Part shown: piece by piece, positions 1 through 9,686 of the stretch | How the letters are laid out: each line of letters begins with the position of its first letter | Position numbering within the stretch: the first letter of the stretch is position 1 | NCBI GenBank assembly: GCA_020536535.1 | Contig: JAHLWZ010001066.1 | Coordinates: forward strand, 1 to 22,169 | Length of the DNA: 22,169 nucleotides | Reading direction: 5' to 3' | Source of the DNA: Pelomyxa schiedti | Taxonomy: Eukaryota > Evosea > Pelobiontida > Pelomyxidae | Notes under the pieces: model-generated | Seen by the model: the letters and a program-made list of their open reading frames with translations, nothing else | Database searches by the model: none | Told to the model about the DNA's origin: nothing | Position numbers and translations under genes: made by a program

Positions 1-364
1 TGGCCTCAGCCCGGCTCTCGACCTTGTTGAACTTGGCGGCGCAGGCCTCTTCCCACGCAGCCGTGGCGTCGATGAAAGCCTCGGCAGTGCAGTTTCGCGA
101 GTCGTGGAACCACGTCAAATTGCGGACTTGCGAACCAGTCCAGATCCCCCAGTTCACTGGCGATGAGACGACGCAAGGCCCGCCTTGGTTGTATCTGCAC
201 ATGTCACGCAGGAAAATGGCTTCGGTCTGGCACGGTCGGCCCATTGCAATTTTTGAGCCTGTGACCTCCTCCACGACTGTCACTGCTGCAGTTGCAATGG
301 CAGCAACGGCGTGAGCAGCAACTGCTCCAATGACTGGGTGTGGATGATCAGAATCCGGTTGCAT
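1..364 (-). CDS. Partial unrecognised protein, 3' end beyond window
   Basis: An open frame runs from an ATG at 364 down to base 1 without a stop, giving 121 residues of an incomplete protein. I do not recognise the family. An Ala/Val-rich stretch at about residues 12-33 could be a signal anchor or membrane helix. It is followed by a part with several cysteines (RPCQTE, RDMCRYN, GGPCV, SRNCTAE, EEACAA) and an aromatic patch around NWGIWTGS, which would suit a disulfide-containing secreted or extracellular domain; that is inference. GC content is high, like the first exons of several other genes here. The start is chosen because the DNA just upstream is A/C-rich non-coding sequence. No intron is needed in the visible part. 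Confidence 0.5.
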   Translation of the reverse strand, partial: MQPDSDHPHPVIGAVAAHAVAAIATAAVTVVEEVTGSKIAMGRPCQTEAIFLRDMCRYNQGGPCVVSSPVNWGIWTGSQVRNLTWFHDSRNCTAEAFIDATAAWEEACAAKFNKVESRAEA

Positions 365-717
365 TTGTTTTGTTTGTTGCTTGGGGTGTTTTTCTTTTTT
401 GTGTGTATTGGCTGGTGCGTTTAAAAACCCTTTCTTTTTTAACTTCCTGGAAGGCTGTGTTTCCGAAAATTGTGTGCTGATGAAATACCGTAAAACACAG
501 AGGAAGTGTTCACTGACTTCTGTGTCTTTTTTGGTTTCTCTGAAGTTTCTGTCACCAGGCTGGTGATCTGGAAAATGCAAAACCATTTTCTACAAATTCA
601 AAAGACTTAAGTGATGTCTTCACGAAAAAGAAACGCAAACACCTGTTTGTCTAGTTACAAGGATTCTTTTTACCACTTAAAAACAAGGTGTGGGGAGATG
701 AAGTGGCCAGCTGTGTT
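365..717. other. Intergenic region, no gene seen
   Basis: This AT-rich stretch separates two minus-strand genes. It has T-rich runs on the plus strand, and no frame shows protein-like composition. It presumably holds the promoter of the left-edge gene and the 3' UTR region of the HNH gene. I see no RNA gene or repeat in it. Confidence 0.5.
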
Positions 718-1200
718 TTAGCTCTTCTTGAAAGTCACAGCCCCACTGCGAGCAGCAGAGCATCGCTGGTCGATTTGACCAGAAGAATTGAGACTGACTT
801 CGCCCGAACGAACAGAAGAACATCTTCTATCAACAGTCCCACTGCTGGTATAAAACAGGCTTCCATCTCTAACCATAGAACAGCGGCCGTCGACGGGAAT
901 AGTTGGGGGTGCAACTCCCAGGATATGGTCTGGTGTGTAGGGGTACTGTGCCCCCTTGCTCAGGTTCTGGTTGTGCTGAACAGCATCAAGATTCCGGATG
1001 CTGTTGGACCCCCCATCATTGAGGGGGTGGCGGTGATCGACGTCCCAGGCCATCTGGCTTTGTGTCCCCCGGGCATTGTGAGAGATAAGATTGCCATAGG
1101 GATCCATTCGATAATTGTCCGGGTCCATCCCAGGTACTGTCTGGGCTCTGTCCCATACACGGTCCACTTGCCACTGAGGAATGTACTGTCTGTCAGACAT
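718..1200 (-). CDS. HNH-nuclease-like protein with C-terminal tandem repeats
   Basis: This intronless gene encodes 160 aa. Residues of about 45-85 show an HNH/treble-clef nuclease pattern: a WDVDHRHPLNDGG block with the Asp-His pair, then RNLDAV, then HNQNLSKG with the later Asn and Lys-Gly. Such domains bind one divalent metal and cut DNA, or occasionally RNA. From about residue 103 to the end lie three imperfect repeats of about 20 residues, each built on V/I-D-x-R-C-S-x-x-R-x-G followed by a Ser/Gly turn (VDGRCSMVRDG, VDRRCSSVRSG, IDQRCSAARSG). No signal peptide or membrane segment is visible. A TATA-like element lies 34 bp upstream. The lack of introns contrasts with its neighbours and may mean recent acquisition. 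Target and function are unknown. Confidence 0.7.
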   Translation of the reverse strand: MSDRQYIPQWQVDRVWDRAQTVPGMDPDNYRMDPYGNLISHNARGTQSQMAWDVDHRHPLNDGGSNSIRNLDAVQHNQNLSKGAQYPYTPDHILGVAPPTIPVDGRCSMVRDGSLFYTSSGTVDRRCSSVRSGEVSLNSSGQIDQRCSAARSGAVTFKKS

Positions 1201-1628
1201 CGGATTGGTGCTGTTGTTTATGTGTGTTTGGGTTTTTATAATGGTATAAGGATTTTACCTCGGCACGCTTATAAATCAGTGTCGCGCACAACTTGCCGCA
1301 GGTCGGCCACAACTTGGCAGAAGTTTCTGGTAACTCATCAGGCACCTAGTAAGGAAGACAAGGCCCCTGTGTTGATTGATGACTGTCCAATTCGGTGGAT
1401 TTTTCCTCTGTAGCTACCAACAACCAAACTGGAGGTCTCCAAGAGCCATTTTGGCCCAAGACTCCGGTTCGAAGAAAGCAAAGGTCTGTTCCAGTAACAG
1501 GCAAAACCCAATTACAAACAACCAATTTGTCCTTTGTTGCTGTGCATCCCACGCCCCGCGTGTGAGTGGCACCCACACAACGCAATTTCATCCCACAATA
1601 ACTCGCCAAAACCAGCACAATACGACAA
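1201..1628. other. Divergent promoter region between HNH and RasGAP genes
   Basis: This region of about 430 bp lies between the starts of the minus-strand HNH gene and the plus-strand RasGAP gene and should contain both promoters. The open frames crossing it have no family resemblance and are treated as chance. The only element I can point to is the TATA-like site near 1234-1240. Confidence 0.5.
1234..1240 (-). promoter_or_regulatory. TATA-box-like element upstream of HNH gene
   Basis: The minus strand reads TATAAAA here, 34 bp before the ATG at 1200. This is the spacing expected for a TATA box serving a gene with a very short 5' leader. A second TATA-like site on the same strand lies near 1270. 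Confidence 0.4.
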
Positions 1629-4600
1629 ATGACATCGAGGTACGGGCGCCTCTCCGTGGCGTCGTCGGACACTTCGCCCTCGTCTCCTGTCGTGGTGCAA
1701 TCGATCCCGCCCACCGCCACAAGCGACGTCGCGACCCTCGCCGTGCCCGCCGCCTCCTTCCGCCGTCGCACCAGCAACAACAGCATCCAGTCTACTACTA
1801 CGAGTAGTAGCAGCACTGTTAATACAAGCGCGAGTACTACGGCTGCTTCTGGGGCTTCTTCTGGGCATCACAGCCACGGCCACACCACCCACAGCAGCAG
1901 CAAGGCGTCGTCGTCGCACTCGTCGTCGTCATCGTCGCACGCGCACGGGGGCGAGGCCTCGTCGACGTCCACGTCGTCCCGCGGCGCTGCGTCGACGTCG
2001 CTGGCAATCCCGATTAGCCCGCAGCACCACTCGTCCCATAAGTCCTCCTCGTCGTCCCACCGCCGGCAGTCTGCGTCCCCGCCGCCTCTGAAGAGGGGCG
2101 ACGGCGCCAGTTCGAATTCCAGCGGGTGCGGTAACGGTTCCGCCGCGGCGCCGGGGGCCACGACGCATTGTGGGTCCTACACACCTGGCTCCTGCATGGA
2201 TGCATTTAACAGGCCTACTTCACTGTCATTTTCAGTTGCTGTAACTGTTGCACCAACTCCTCCTCCACCTACTATATCTCCACCACCTCCACCTCCCCCA
2301 CTCACGCCTTCCCCGCCTTGCGTGATTCCGCAGTTGCTTTTGCCGTTCTCTGCGGAAATTCCACCGCCGCCGATTCCTCCCCTAATTCTACCTGATGTGC
2401 CGCCGCCTCCTCTGCCGAGCTTGCCTGTGTCTGCTTCTAATGGGTCTGGCTCTGGTGCCATTTCTCTGCAGCATATTCCCAGTTCACCTCTGATCAACAA
2501 TATTCCCATTCCTTCCTGCCCGTCTCCGCTGCCTCCATCGACACCACCTCTGGTTCCACTAATTCCTCCTCCACCATCTCACAGCCACGTGCAGGCGATA
2601 CCCCCGACCCCTAGGGGAAACCCCAAAGGGAGGGACCAGTCAAGTCCAGCACCTTCAGCTCGGACTAGCCCGTCTGCATCCCCCAGTCTCTCAGTGGCGA
2701 CCTTGCACAGCCCACAGAGCCCGCAAAAAACTCACGTTCTGCACCCAATCCCAGTCATTCCTACTCTACGCTTGCATCCCAACTCCCCATCTTCTAGTCC
2801 GGCTACACCTTCGCCTTCGTCTTCACCATCCATCACTCACTCTCCCTCACCAACTACTCCACAAACACAATACACTGTTTTTATTCCTCCACCTCTTACA
2901 ACAATAACTTCTACTTCTTCTCCCGGTACCACACCGCATGTGAATTCCTCTGCCCCAATGTGTATAGCCACTCCCCGACCACGAGGCTTGTCAACAAGCC
3001 CAACAGCAAGTCCAACTCCACCCCACAGAATTAGGCCATCTCTCTCACCATCTCCAAGACCACCCCCAACTCCGAGAAATGCCTCGAGACATCCCAACTT
3101 GACAGAGGTAAGAAGAATATCAAGTGACTCGCGTTCCTAATGTAATACAACAGCTGTTACTTGCTCCAAAATTGGAAATTGTCTCAGCTCTGTGCCACTG
3201 TGTGATTGCTCAAGAGAAAATGGTCGACTACTCCACAACTGGGACTTTACTGATAAAGGTTTTTCCTTTGCACTTCATTTTCCATGCTAATTGAAAACCA
3301 AAGTTTTTTTCGAGTTTTCATCAACTTCAGAGATTGTTGCAGCATGTAGTGCACCTGCAAGTCACAGTGACCCGTATGTTCCAATCCCTACAATTACTGC
3401 ACTTAGAGCTTAATCAGACGATTCTGGAACTCTCTTCAGGGGTTTAAATGCTGCATCACGAGTTTTATCTGCTTTTTATCACTTGGAAGCACACAAATAC
3501 TTAGTTGGATTACTTCAGCCAACTATCAGTGCAATATACACCCGATATAAAAACTTAGAGGTGGGTACTCCCTCAAAACAATTTGTGGTAATCTTTTGAT
3601 GAAAAGCCTGATCCAATAAAACTGGAAAACCCAGAGCAAGCATCTCAGAATTGTAGAGAGTTACAGGATTTGATGCAACAACTTGTTGTACACCTTTTAA
3701 ATTCTATTGATGAGTGTCCCCTGTGTGTACTTCATCCCTTGCCAAAGTCATCAGCCTCATATACCTAGAAATCTTCGTAAAATTCTAAAGATTGCTGATT
3801 TGGAAATAAAAACCAAGTGGCCTGACATATCAATGACTGTTACTGTTGGGGGTTTTTTCTTTCTCCGCTTTATTGCTCCTGCTTTAGTTGCACCCCACAC
3901 ATATGGTCTTGCCTCATGTAACCTGCAAATAAATTCTTTTGTCACGTTTGTTGATTTATCTCAAGGTGAACCATCTGTTGAAATACAGCGCATACTTTTT
4001 ATTGTCACAAAGGCGTTTCAGTGTATGGCGTCTGGAAGTGGCATTGGTACTTTGGGTAGCATTGATACATACTCCAGAACTTTGTGGCTCTACATACAGT
4101 CCAAACTGGGAGATGTTAATTCTTTCTTCCGGACTTTAGTTGTAAGCGTTCTTGGGCGACTTCCTTTCCCATTTCCCCTCTAAGATTTTCCTAAGGATGT
4201 CACTATCGATGATGATGGTCCCTTGGAGTACCTTGATAAACCAATTGAACCACCCGAAGTTGCCGAAACTCTTCTGGGGTTACACTCTAGAATTAAGGCG
4301 TTTATGCCAGAAATAAAGGATTGGATTACTCAACAGTATCCAATAAGTGGGCCGGTGTGTTGTTTTTGACTATCTATAATACTCGTACACCACATCCCGA
4401 CTATTGAAAGCAAGCTTAAAAATCTTAGAGTATTGTCGATCAACTGAAGAAAATAAATGGAGATAGTGTCTTTGTTGTGTCTCAGCAAGCACAATACACA
4501 CCTGATATCTCAGAATATTCTTCAGAAGAGACAAAAAAAGCAATTTGTGGTACCATTGACTGCTACAGTAGGGTTTGTGCCCCTTTTCCTCCACCTTCCC

Positions 4601-5737
4601 GTACTGACTCCACTATCAGGCTTGGGACAAGAAACTGCAGCGAGTGCAAAAACAATGTACCACACTTCAAGAACAAAGAACCGCGAGAGAACTCGAAATT
4701 ACTCAGAACCAGAATGATATTGCTGGTATTCCTCTCTTTGCACTCAGATTTTTTTCACCATTCTCAGGGAATTCCAATACCCGCAAGGATATGATGAGCC
4801 AAATTGACGCCTTTTCCTCAAAGAGCATAACCCTGAGTACAAACATTGTCACTTTAAGGCAACAAATCGAGCAGGAAAGAAGGCAACGAAAGCGTTGCGT
4901 TAAGTCTCTGAAAAAGATCAGAAAGGTGTTTTTAAAAGTAAAACCTCCATCCGTGGAAGCAAAATCTGAAGGTTCAGGGCCATTGAAGCTTTTACCATTA
5001 CCTAACTTTCTCTGACAGGAATATGGAGTGACATTGCAAAACTCTTGGTGCCTCTTATTTCTGGGAAAGAGCCAGACTTTTTCCTTATGGCTAAGCTGCC
5101 CAAAGTGAAGATCGCTCCAAGTTCCACACCCTCTCTGCCTTTGACACCCACTTTCAACAACGCAGCTCCAGTGACTGGGACTCCTGCAACGTACACAGGC
5201 ACCTCGTCTACCGGATTTGGCGAGAATGACAATGTAAGTTCGCGGTCTGCGCAGCACCTACGCCCGCACGCGGCCTCTGTTGTGGGAACCCCCAGCTTCT
5301 CCCTATTCACTCCCATAATGGCCTCTCCCTCAATGCAGTCGTCCTCAGTGCTTCGGAGCGCATCGCCGAGCTCGTGCTCCTCCCGCAGTTCATCAACATC
5401 ACCTAACCTTCCACCGGCATTTGGCACCACTGAGAAGCCGGCAACATCAGCATCTCCCCACCTAAATACCAACTCATCCCCATCACTGGGTATAGAAGCA
5501 AACACCCCTAGACCCCCCACTACAACAACAACTACTACAACTAGTACTACAACAACAACACTTAGACAGTCAACTAACAATAATACCTTCCTATCCCTGA
5601 AAGGGGCGGCAGAAGTGCCACTTGTAATAACACACTTAGCTCCAAATTCAGCCCCCAAAACACCCGTTCTGCCTGAGGAAGTGAAGTCAAAGTATGCTAT
5701 CAACCTCGTGCCTAAACAATCACTTATCACTTCTTAG
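1629..5737 (+). CDS. Ras GTPase-activating protein with proline-rich N terminus
   Basis: A Ras GTPase-activating protein, speeding GTP hydrolysis by Ras-type GTPases. Exons: 1629-3107, 3154-3258, 3331-3373, 3418-3560, 3607-3722, 3769-3917, 3966-4141, 4196-4354, 4429-4572, 4620-4725, 4768-4971, 5019-5737; 1180 aa. Residues 1-493 are low-complexity Ser/Thr/Pro with several poly-proline runs of the profilin/SH3/EVH1-binding kind. The RasGAP domain spans about 500-790: arginine-finger loop DSGTLFRGLNAAS (R550), CPLNLRKIL, KWP, then the hallmark GGFFFLRFIAPAL (second Arg at 662) and the EPSVEIQRIL helix. A coiled coil follows at about 839-940, then a Ser/Pro/Thr-rich tail. Apparent in-frame stops, for example near 3411, all fall in 28-74 nt stretches that splice out in phase. 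A perfect GTAAGT at 5234 might start an optional intron. Precise subfamily is uncertain. Confidence 0.85.
5517..5565 (+). repeat. ACA/ACT trinucleotide run coding poly-threonine
   Basis: A run of ACA, ACT and ACC codons in the last RasGAP exon encodes an almost pure threonine tract, interrupted by a single Ser. It is coding low complexity and a likely site of length variation. Confidence 0.7.
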
Positions 5738-5923
5738 ACAAACCCAAGGCAGACGCTGGTTTAGAACGAGACGTAGTGACAAAAAAGACTAGCTTACCAA
5801 CCTACACATTAACCTTATTATTATGTACAGATGTATGCCTATGTGGCCTATGTTATTCTCCAATGTATGGGGAGAACAAGAAAAAGAATTTTTTTTAAAA
5901 TTTAAAAAAAAACAGTCTTTCTG

Positions 5924-7526
5924 TTAGTGTTGGAACTCCAAGAAATGTGATGGATTAGTCCGATAGCAGTCCGCACCGTGCCTGGAGAATAGTCATTGAA
6001 ATGAAAATGGTAACAGAGTACATACGGGCAGAATGGAAGTTCACTGTACTGTAATTTAGGAAGCTTGGCATTCGGGGCTGATGGTTGCCCATCTTGCGCT
6101 GTTTTGTTGCTAGTCTGCAATGCACCACTTGTGTGTAGTGTAAAGGGGTACTGTCGAAGTAGCACCAATATCTGGTCGCCATCCGAAACGTTGTACTGAG
6201 TGCCTTTAAATAGAACAATTGGATCTGCCCCAGAACGCACAAGTGTGGACGGATTCTTGCCTCTCTAGAGGAAGATCAGAGTTGCAAGAAAAAAGGGAAC
6301 GCACAGCCGTTACTACGACTTTCTCCAATGTAGTGTCCACAAAGACTTCTACTGTGATTGTTACTTTTATGTGCTTTTTGGGAGAGGGTTCAAACATTGG
6401 TTTCGGCTACACTTCGCGGAGTCGATTTCTAATCTTTCTCCTCTGCCTATCTGTGCACATTTAGATAATTAGAACAGTATTCGGTGAAAATTCAAGTAAA
6501 TCTCAGACCCACCACATTGGAACCAGGAGTAAGGTCAATTATTGTTCCATTTTCACTGGATAGCCAGGCCTTAAATCCCGAGCTGCTTGACACAGGATAA
6601 TCTGGGTTTTTTAGTGGAAAATGAGATGATTAAGGAATCAACTTCGTTTTAGAGGTAAGTGGGGTTCATCTTCATCTGTTTCATCTGGATCAACTTCATG
6701 CTTGGGTTTGGCTGGTTTCGATGGTGAGTTGAGAAAAAAATTTGAAGTTGGCCGGCAAGAAGTGATGGGTTGTGTAGAAGGAATTGTGGGTTTGGTTGAT
6801 GTTTTGGTTGTGGAAGATGGTGGTTTGTGTATAGTTGTTGTATCTTGGCTGGCGGAAATTGGCTCTACAAACAAGGTCAATAAGTTGCAAAAAAAGAAAA
6901 AAATTCAACTTGAAGCTGCTTTCTTCTTGGCTGGCTTTTTCCCACCAACTTGTTTGTACTGTGGGACTGATTCAGTGATTAGTTGCCGAATAATTTGTTG
7001 ATCTACAGAATTCAAACTATGTAAGAGCAAAGAATTTTGTTGAGAATGGAAAATAAAATGAGAGAAGAACCCTGAATTAGGATATACCATCTGGAGAGAT
7101 ACTCTCAAATCCATTTATATCCTCTTCCGATGTTATTTTTACGCTTTGGGCACGGGCTCTGATGAAAGCCTAGCCAAATTCAAATCGTATCAGGCACTTA
7201 CAGTAAAAGTACTTAATTACCTCAAAAATGCACTTTGGATGATACCAGTCAGTCATAACTCCACCTTCAGTAAAACGTTCACAACTGTAAACTTTGCCAA
7301 TTCTCAGTTCACCTTGGATCACCAATCAGCCTCACTTTTAAAAAAACCAACAAGAAGTGATGTGAAAAAGAACAATGTAAGTTACCCTTTGGAATGGACT
7401 TGTCACCACATTTCTTTTGTTTGCACTGGAGTACCATGAGATAAACAAACCCATAATTACAATAAGGCATACAGCAGCTCGGGCACTTTTCGCGTATTCA
7501 ACCACATACGATGCCTCGGCACTCAT
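5924..7526 (-). CDS. APLF-like DNA repair factor: zf-PARP, FHA and PBZ domains
   Basis: Exons on the minus strand: 7526-7473, 7425-7386, 7312-7221, 7169-7088, 7002-6910, 6864-6643, 6601-6513, 6450-6396, 6351-6305, 6264-6026, 5981-5924; 356 aa. Residues 10-62 form a PARP-type zinc finger that senses DNA breaks (YAKSARAA, Cys19 and Cys24, KGELRIGK, DWYHPKC with His56 and Cys59). Next comes a Lys-rich then Thr/Pro/acidic linker. Residues of about 203-300 form an FHA phosphothreonine-binding domain of the PNKP/APLF type (IGRGERLEI, KCSRNQ, GKNPS). The last 20 residues are a PBZ poly(ADP-ribose)-binding finger with Cys337, Cys343, His350 and His356 in C-x5-C-x6-H-x5-H spacing. Family knowledge places FHA+PBZ in APLF, which acts with XRCC1/XRCC4/Ku; the added PARP finger is unusual. 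No phosphatase, kinase or nuclease domain is present. Confidence 0.85.
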
Positions 7527-7731
7527 CCCAACCTCCCTTTTTTTTTTCCCCGTAGAGTAACAGATCTAAGCACAGCCACCCTTCTCTGGGCACAGAACCA
7601 CGATCAGCTCAAACAATTCCTCCTCCGAGTAGCATGCTTTCAGCAGGAGTTGGTCCCCAGGGCTCCCTCAGCAGTCCAATTAATATCTGCTAACAACTGC
7701 AAGGAGAACCAAACACCAAAGCAAGCAATAA
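7527..7731. promoter_or_regulatory. Shared divergent promoter region, APLF-like and WD40 genes
   Basis: Only 205 bp separate the two divergent start codons, so both promoters must lie here or inside the genes. It contains a T10 run followed by a C run near 7540-7552. I see no TATA box. Confidence 0.4.
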
Positions 7732-9481
7732 ATGAACACTCCACCATCAGCCGCAGCGGCGTACGACTGGACGCCGTCGGCACTGCGGACGGAGAGCTAC
7801 TGGGACCCAAGCTGGGCCGCGCGCGAGGAGTCCCTGTCGCGCTCCACCCACGGCACCTACTACACTCCCCCCTACAACCCCTACGAGACCACGAGGCCCG
7901 CCGCCGCCGCCGCCACCAGCACCTGCAGCACCAGCGAGGCCATTCCCGCCGGGGGGTCGACCCCCCTCGGCGAGGAGGCGGCGGAGTACGAGGCGGAGAT
8001 GGAGGCCACGAGGAGGGTGATCTCGGGGTGGAGCGAGTCGCCGGCGGCGCGGATGGTCAAGACGGGGGCGCTGCTCGAGTGCTCGTTCCCGTGGCCCGTG
8101 TGCAGCTTCGCGTGCGACCCGCGGCCGGGCCGCGAGCCGCGGGTGGCGGTGGCGAGCTTCGCGAACGCCCTGGACCGCAACGTGATCACGCTGCTGGATC
8201 TGTCGGCGCTGGAGAACAGGCTGAGGCCGTGCGGCACGGAGGTGCAGCACTCGTTCCCTGCTATGAGAATGGCTTGGGCTCCCCATCCTGGTTCTGGTCC
8301 CGATTTTTTGGGTATGTCCGTTCTGGGGTTTTTTTTTTTTTATTATTATTATTCTTTTTATCCCCTTCTTTCTTTCCCTTCCTTCCTTTCTTCCTTTTTT
8401 TTTTTTTTTTAACTTTACACATGTTAAAACTTGCTGGTTGTATCTCTTTTTTTTGGAAAATCACACTTCTTGTTACTTGGCATATATTATCCTCCTTATC
8501 ATCCACTTGGGTCATCGTTGTTGCTGCCTGAATGTCACTTGTGGCTTGATGTTCCTTCTTTGGTGGGGTGGCAGAAAAGCTTCCGTTGGGTCGAATATAT
8601 ATCTGTGGGAGAACTCTGGAAATGACCTTATCTTGCGTTGGTGTGCACCAAATGATGATGCCCACGATGTTGTTTGTCCGTATACTGGATTAGCCTGGGA
8701 TCAACGCAGATTGGTGACTTCATCGTCCACTGGACTCCTCATGTTCTGGGATACCCATGCCCAACAGGTGTGATGAAGTAATACACCCATCGACTTTCCA
8801 TTGCTAACTATTTCACATACAGAGGCAGGGGCAACCCATTTCTTATAGTGGTCCCCTTTACGATGTTGCAATTATGCCTGCAGATCCACACACGATTGCA
8901 ATAGCTGGTCCAGGTCTCATACTTGTCGATGACCGAGATCTTCAGTCGTTCCGTCTGGCATTTGATGTCTCTAAGCTTAGGCACGGGACAAGTGTTTACC
9001 GACTAGCATGGACGTGTAACAGCAATTACATTGCTTTCATCGGCACAGAATCTTCTGAGGTTCGATCTTTTTTTGATTGGTATAGTTGAGTAAAAGCAAT
9101 AGGTTTACACTGTAGACGTGAGAACTTTAAAAGTACTAGAAGCTTCTGTATGTTTCCTCTTTCTTTTTTCCCTAAATAACTCATTCACGTACAAAAATTC
9201 AGCGGCACGCTCTCCCAACCACAAGTGTTACCTGTGCCCCAGAACTAAATTTCTGCTGTTCTACTTCTTTGGACAAAGAAGTAGTGGTATGTATTCCAAT
9301 TCCAATTTTTCCAATCTCCTCACTGCTTCTTGCCCTACCACAACAGGTCTGGGATATAACTAAGACAGAATTAGAACCCTATTCACATTTCCCAGTCTCT
9401 TCTGAGCCCAGCCACGTGCAATGGATAGAGGATTGGATATGTGTTAGCCACACCAACCGGTTCTGTACCCTGCATCAATGA
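7732..9481 (+). CDS. WD40-repeat protein, DCAF7/WDR68/TTG1 family
   Basis: Exons: 7732-8311, 8580-8767, 8823-9059, 9103-9147, 9203-9286, 9347-9481; 422 aa. The first 120 or so residues are low-complexity Ala/Ser/Thr/Glu-rich. Then follows the order typical of DCAF7/AN11/TTG1 beta-propellers: FPWPVCSF, VASFANALDRNVITLLDL, the F-P-A-M-R-M-AWAPHP blade, DFLASVGSNIYLWE, TGLAWDQRRLVTSS with FWDT, LYDVAIMP, VYRLAWTC, SEVYTVDVR, VTCAPELN, VVVWDI, and near the end SHVQWIEDWICVS. Members are scaffolds for kinases (DYRK), transcription factors or E3 ligases in nucleus and cytoplasm. The propeller is divergent, so orthology within the family is uncertain. Intron 1 is unusually long (268 nt) and pyrimidine-rich. 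The start is the first in-frame ATG after the divergent promoter. Confidence 0.75.
8329..8410 (+). repeat. Polypyrimidine/ATT low-complexity tract in intron
   Basis: A T run, then (ATT)n, then about 50 bases of T/C-only sequence ending in a second long T run. It lies inside the long first intron of the WD40 gene and largely accounts for that intron's length. Confidence 0.8.
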
Positions 9482-9686
9482 ACTTTCATTTGCAAAACTC
9501 TACAAGCCCCATCCACCTAATCTAAAAGCACCACTCAATCTTCTCATCCAAACCTGCTCAATTCCCACAATCTTCTTCCCTCGAACTGCCCAAAACCCTG
9601 CCTGTGGTAGCCACCCTTTGTTTTTTTTTGTTGTGTCAAGTAAAAGAGTGTTCAAGCCACTTCAGCTTTTTACTAAACTGGGTAGA

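Noticed and set aside
688-1413. Long plus-strand open frame opposite the HNH gene
   Set aside because: No family resemblance; it mirrors the real minus-strand HNH protein, whose conserved motifs are clear.
1461-1475. GGTTCGA motif resembling a tRNA B box
   Set aside because: No A box at the right distance and no cloverleaf can be folded around it.
2177-2509. Glycine-rich minus-strand frame within RasGAP exon 1
   Set aside because: It is the antisense of the proline-rich coding region (GGN opposite CCN) and has no motifs.
3411-3413. In-frame TAA in the RasGAP region, suggesting a pseudogene
   Set aside because: It lies in a 44-nt GTATGT...TCAG intron (3374-3417). Splicing joins the arginine-finger loop in phase, and eleven such joins give a whole 1180-aa protein.
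3727-3754. A 28-nt intron in the RasGAP gene
   Set aside because: The alternative 3723-3768 is 46 nt, like its neighbours, and yields the conserved CPLNLRKI join without an insertion.
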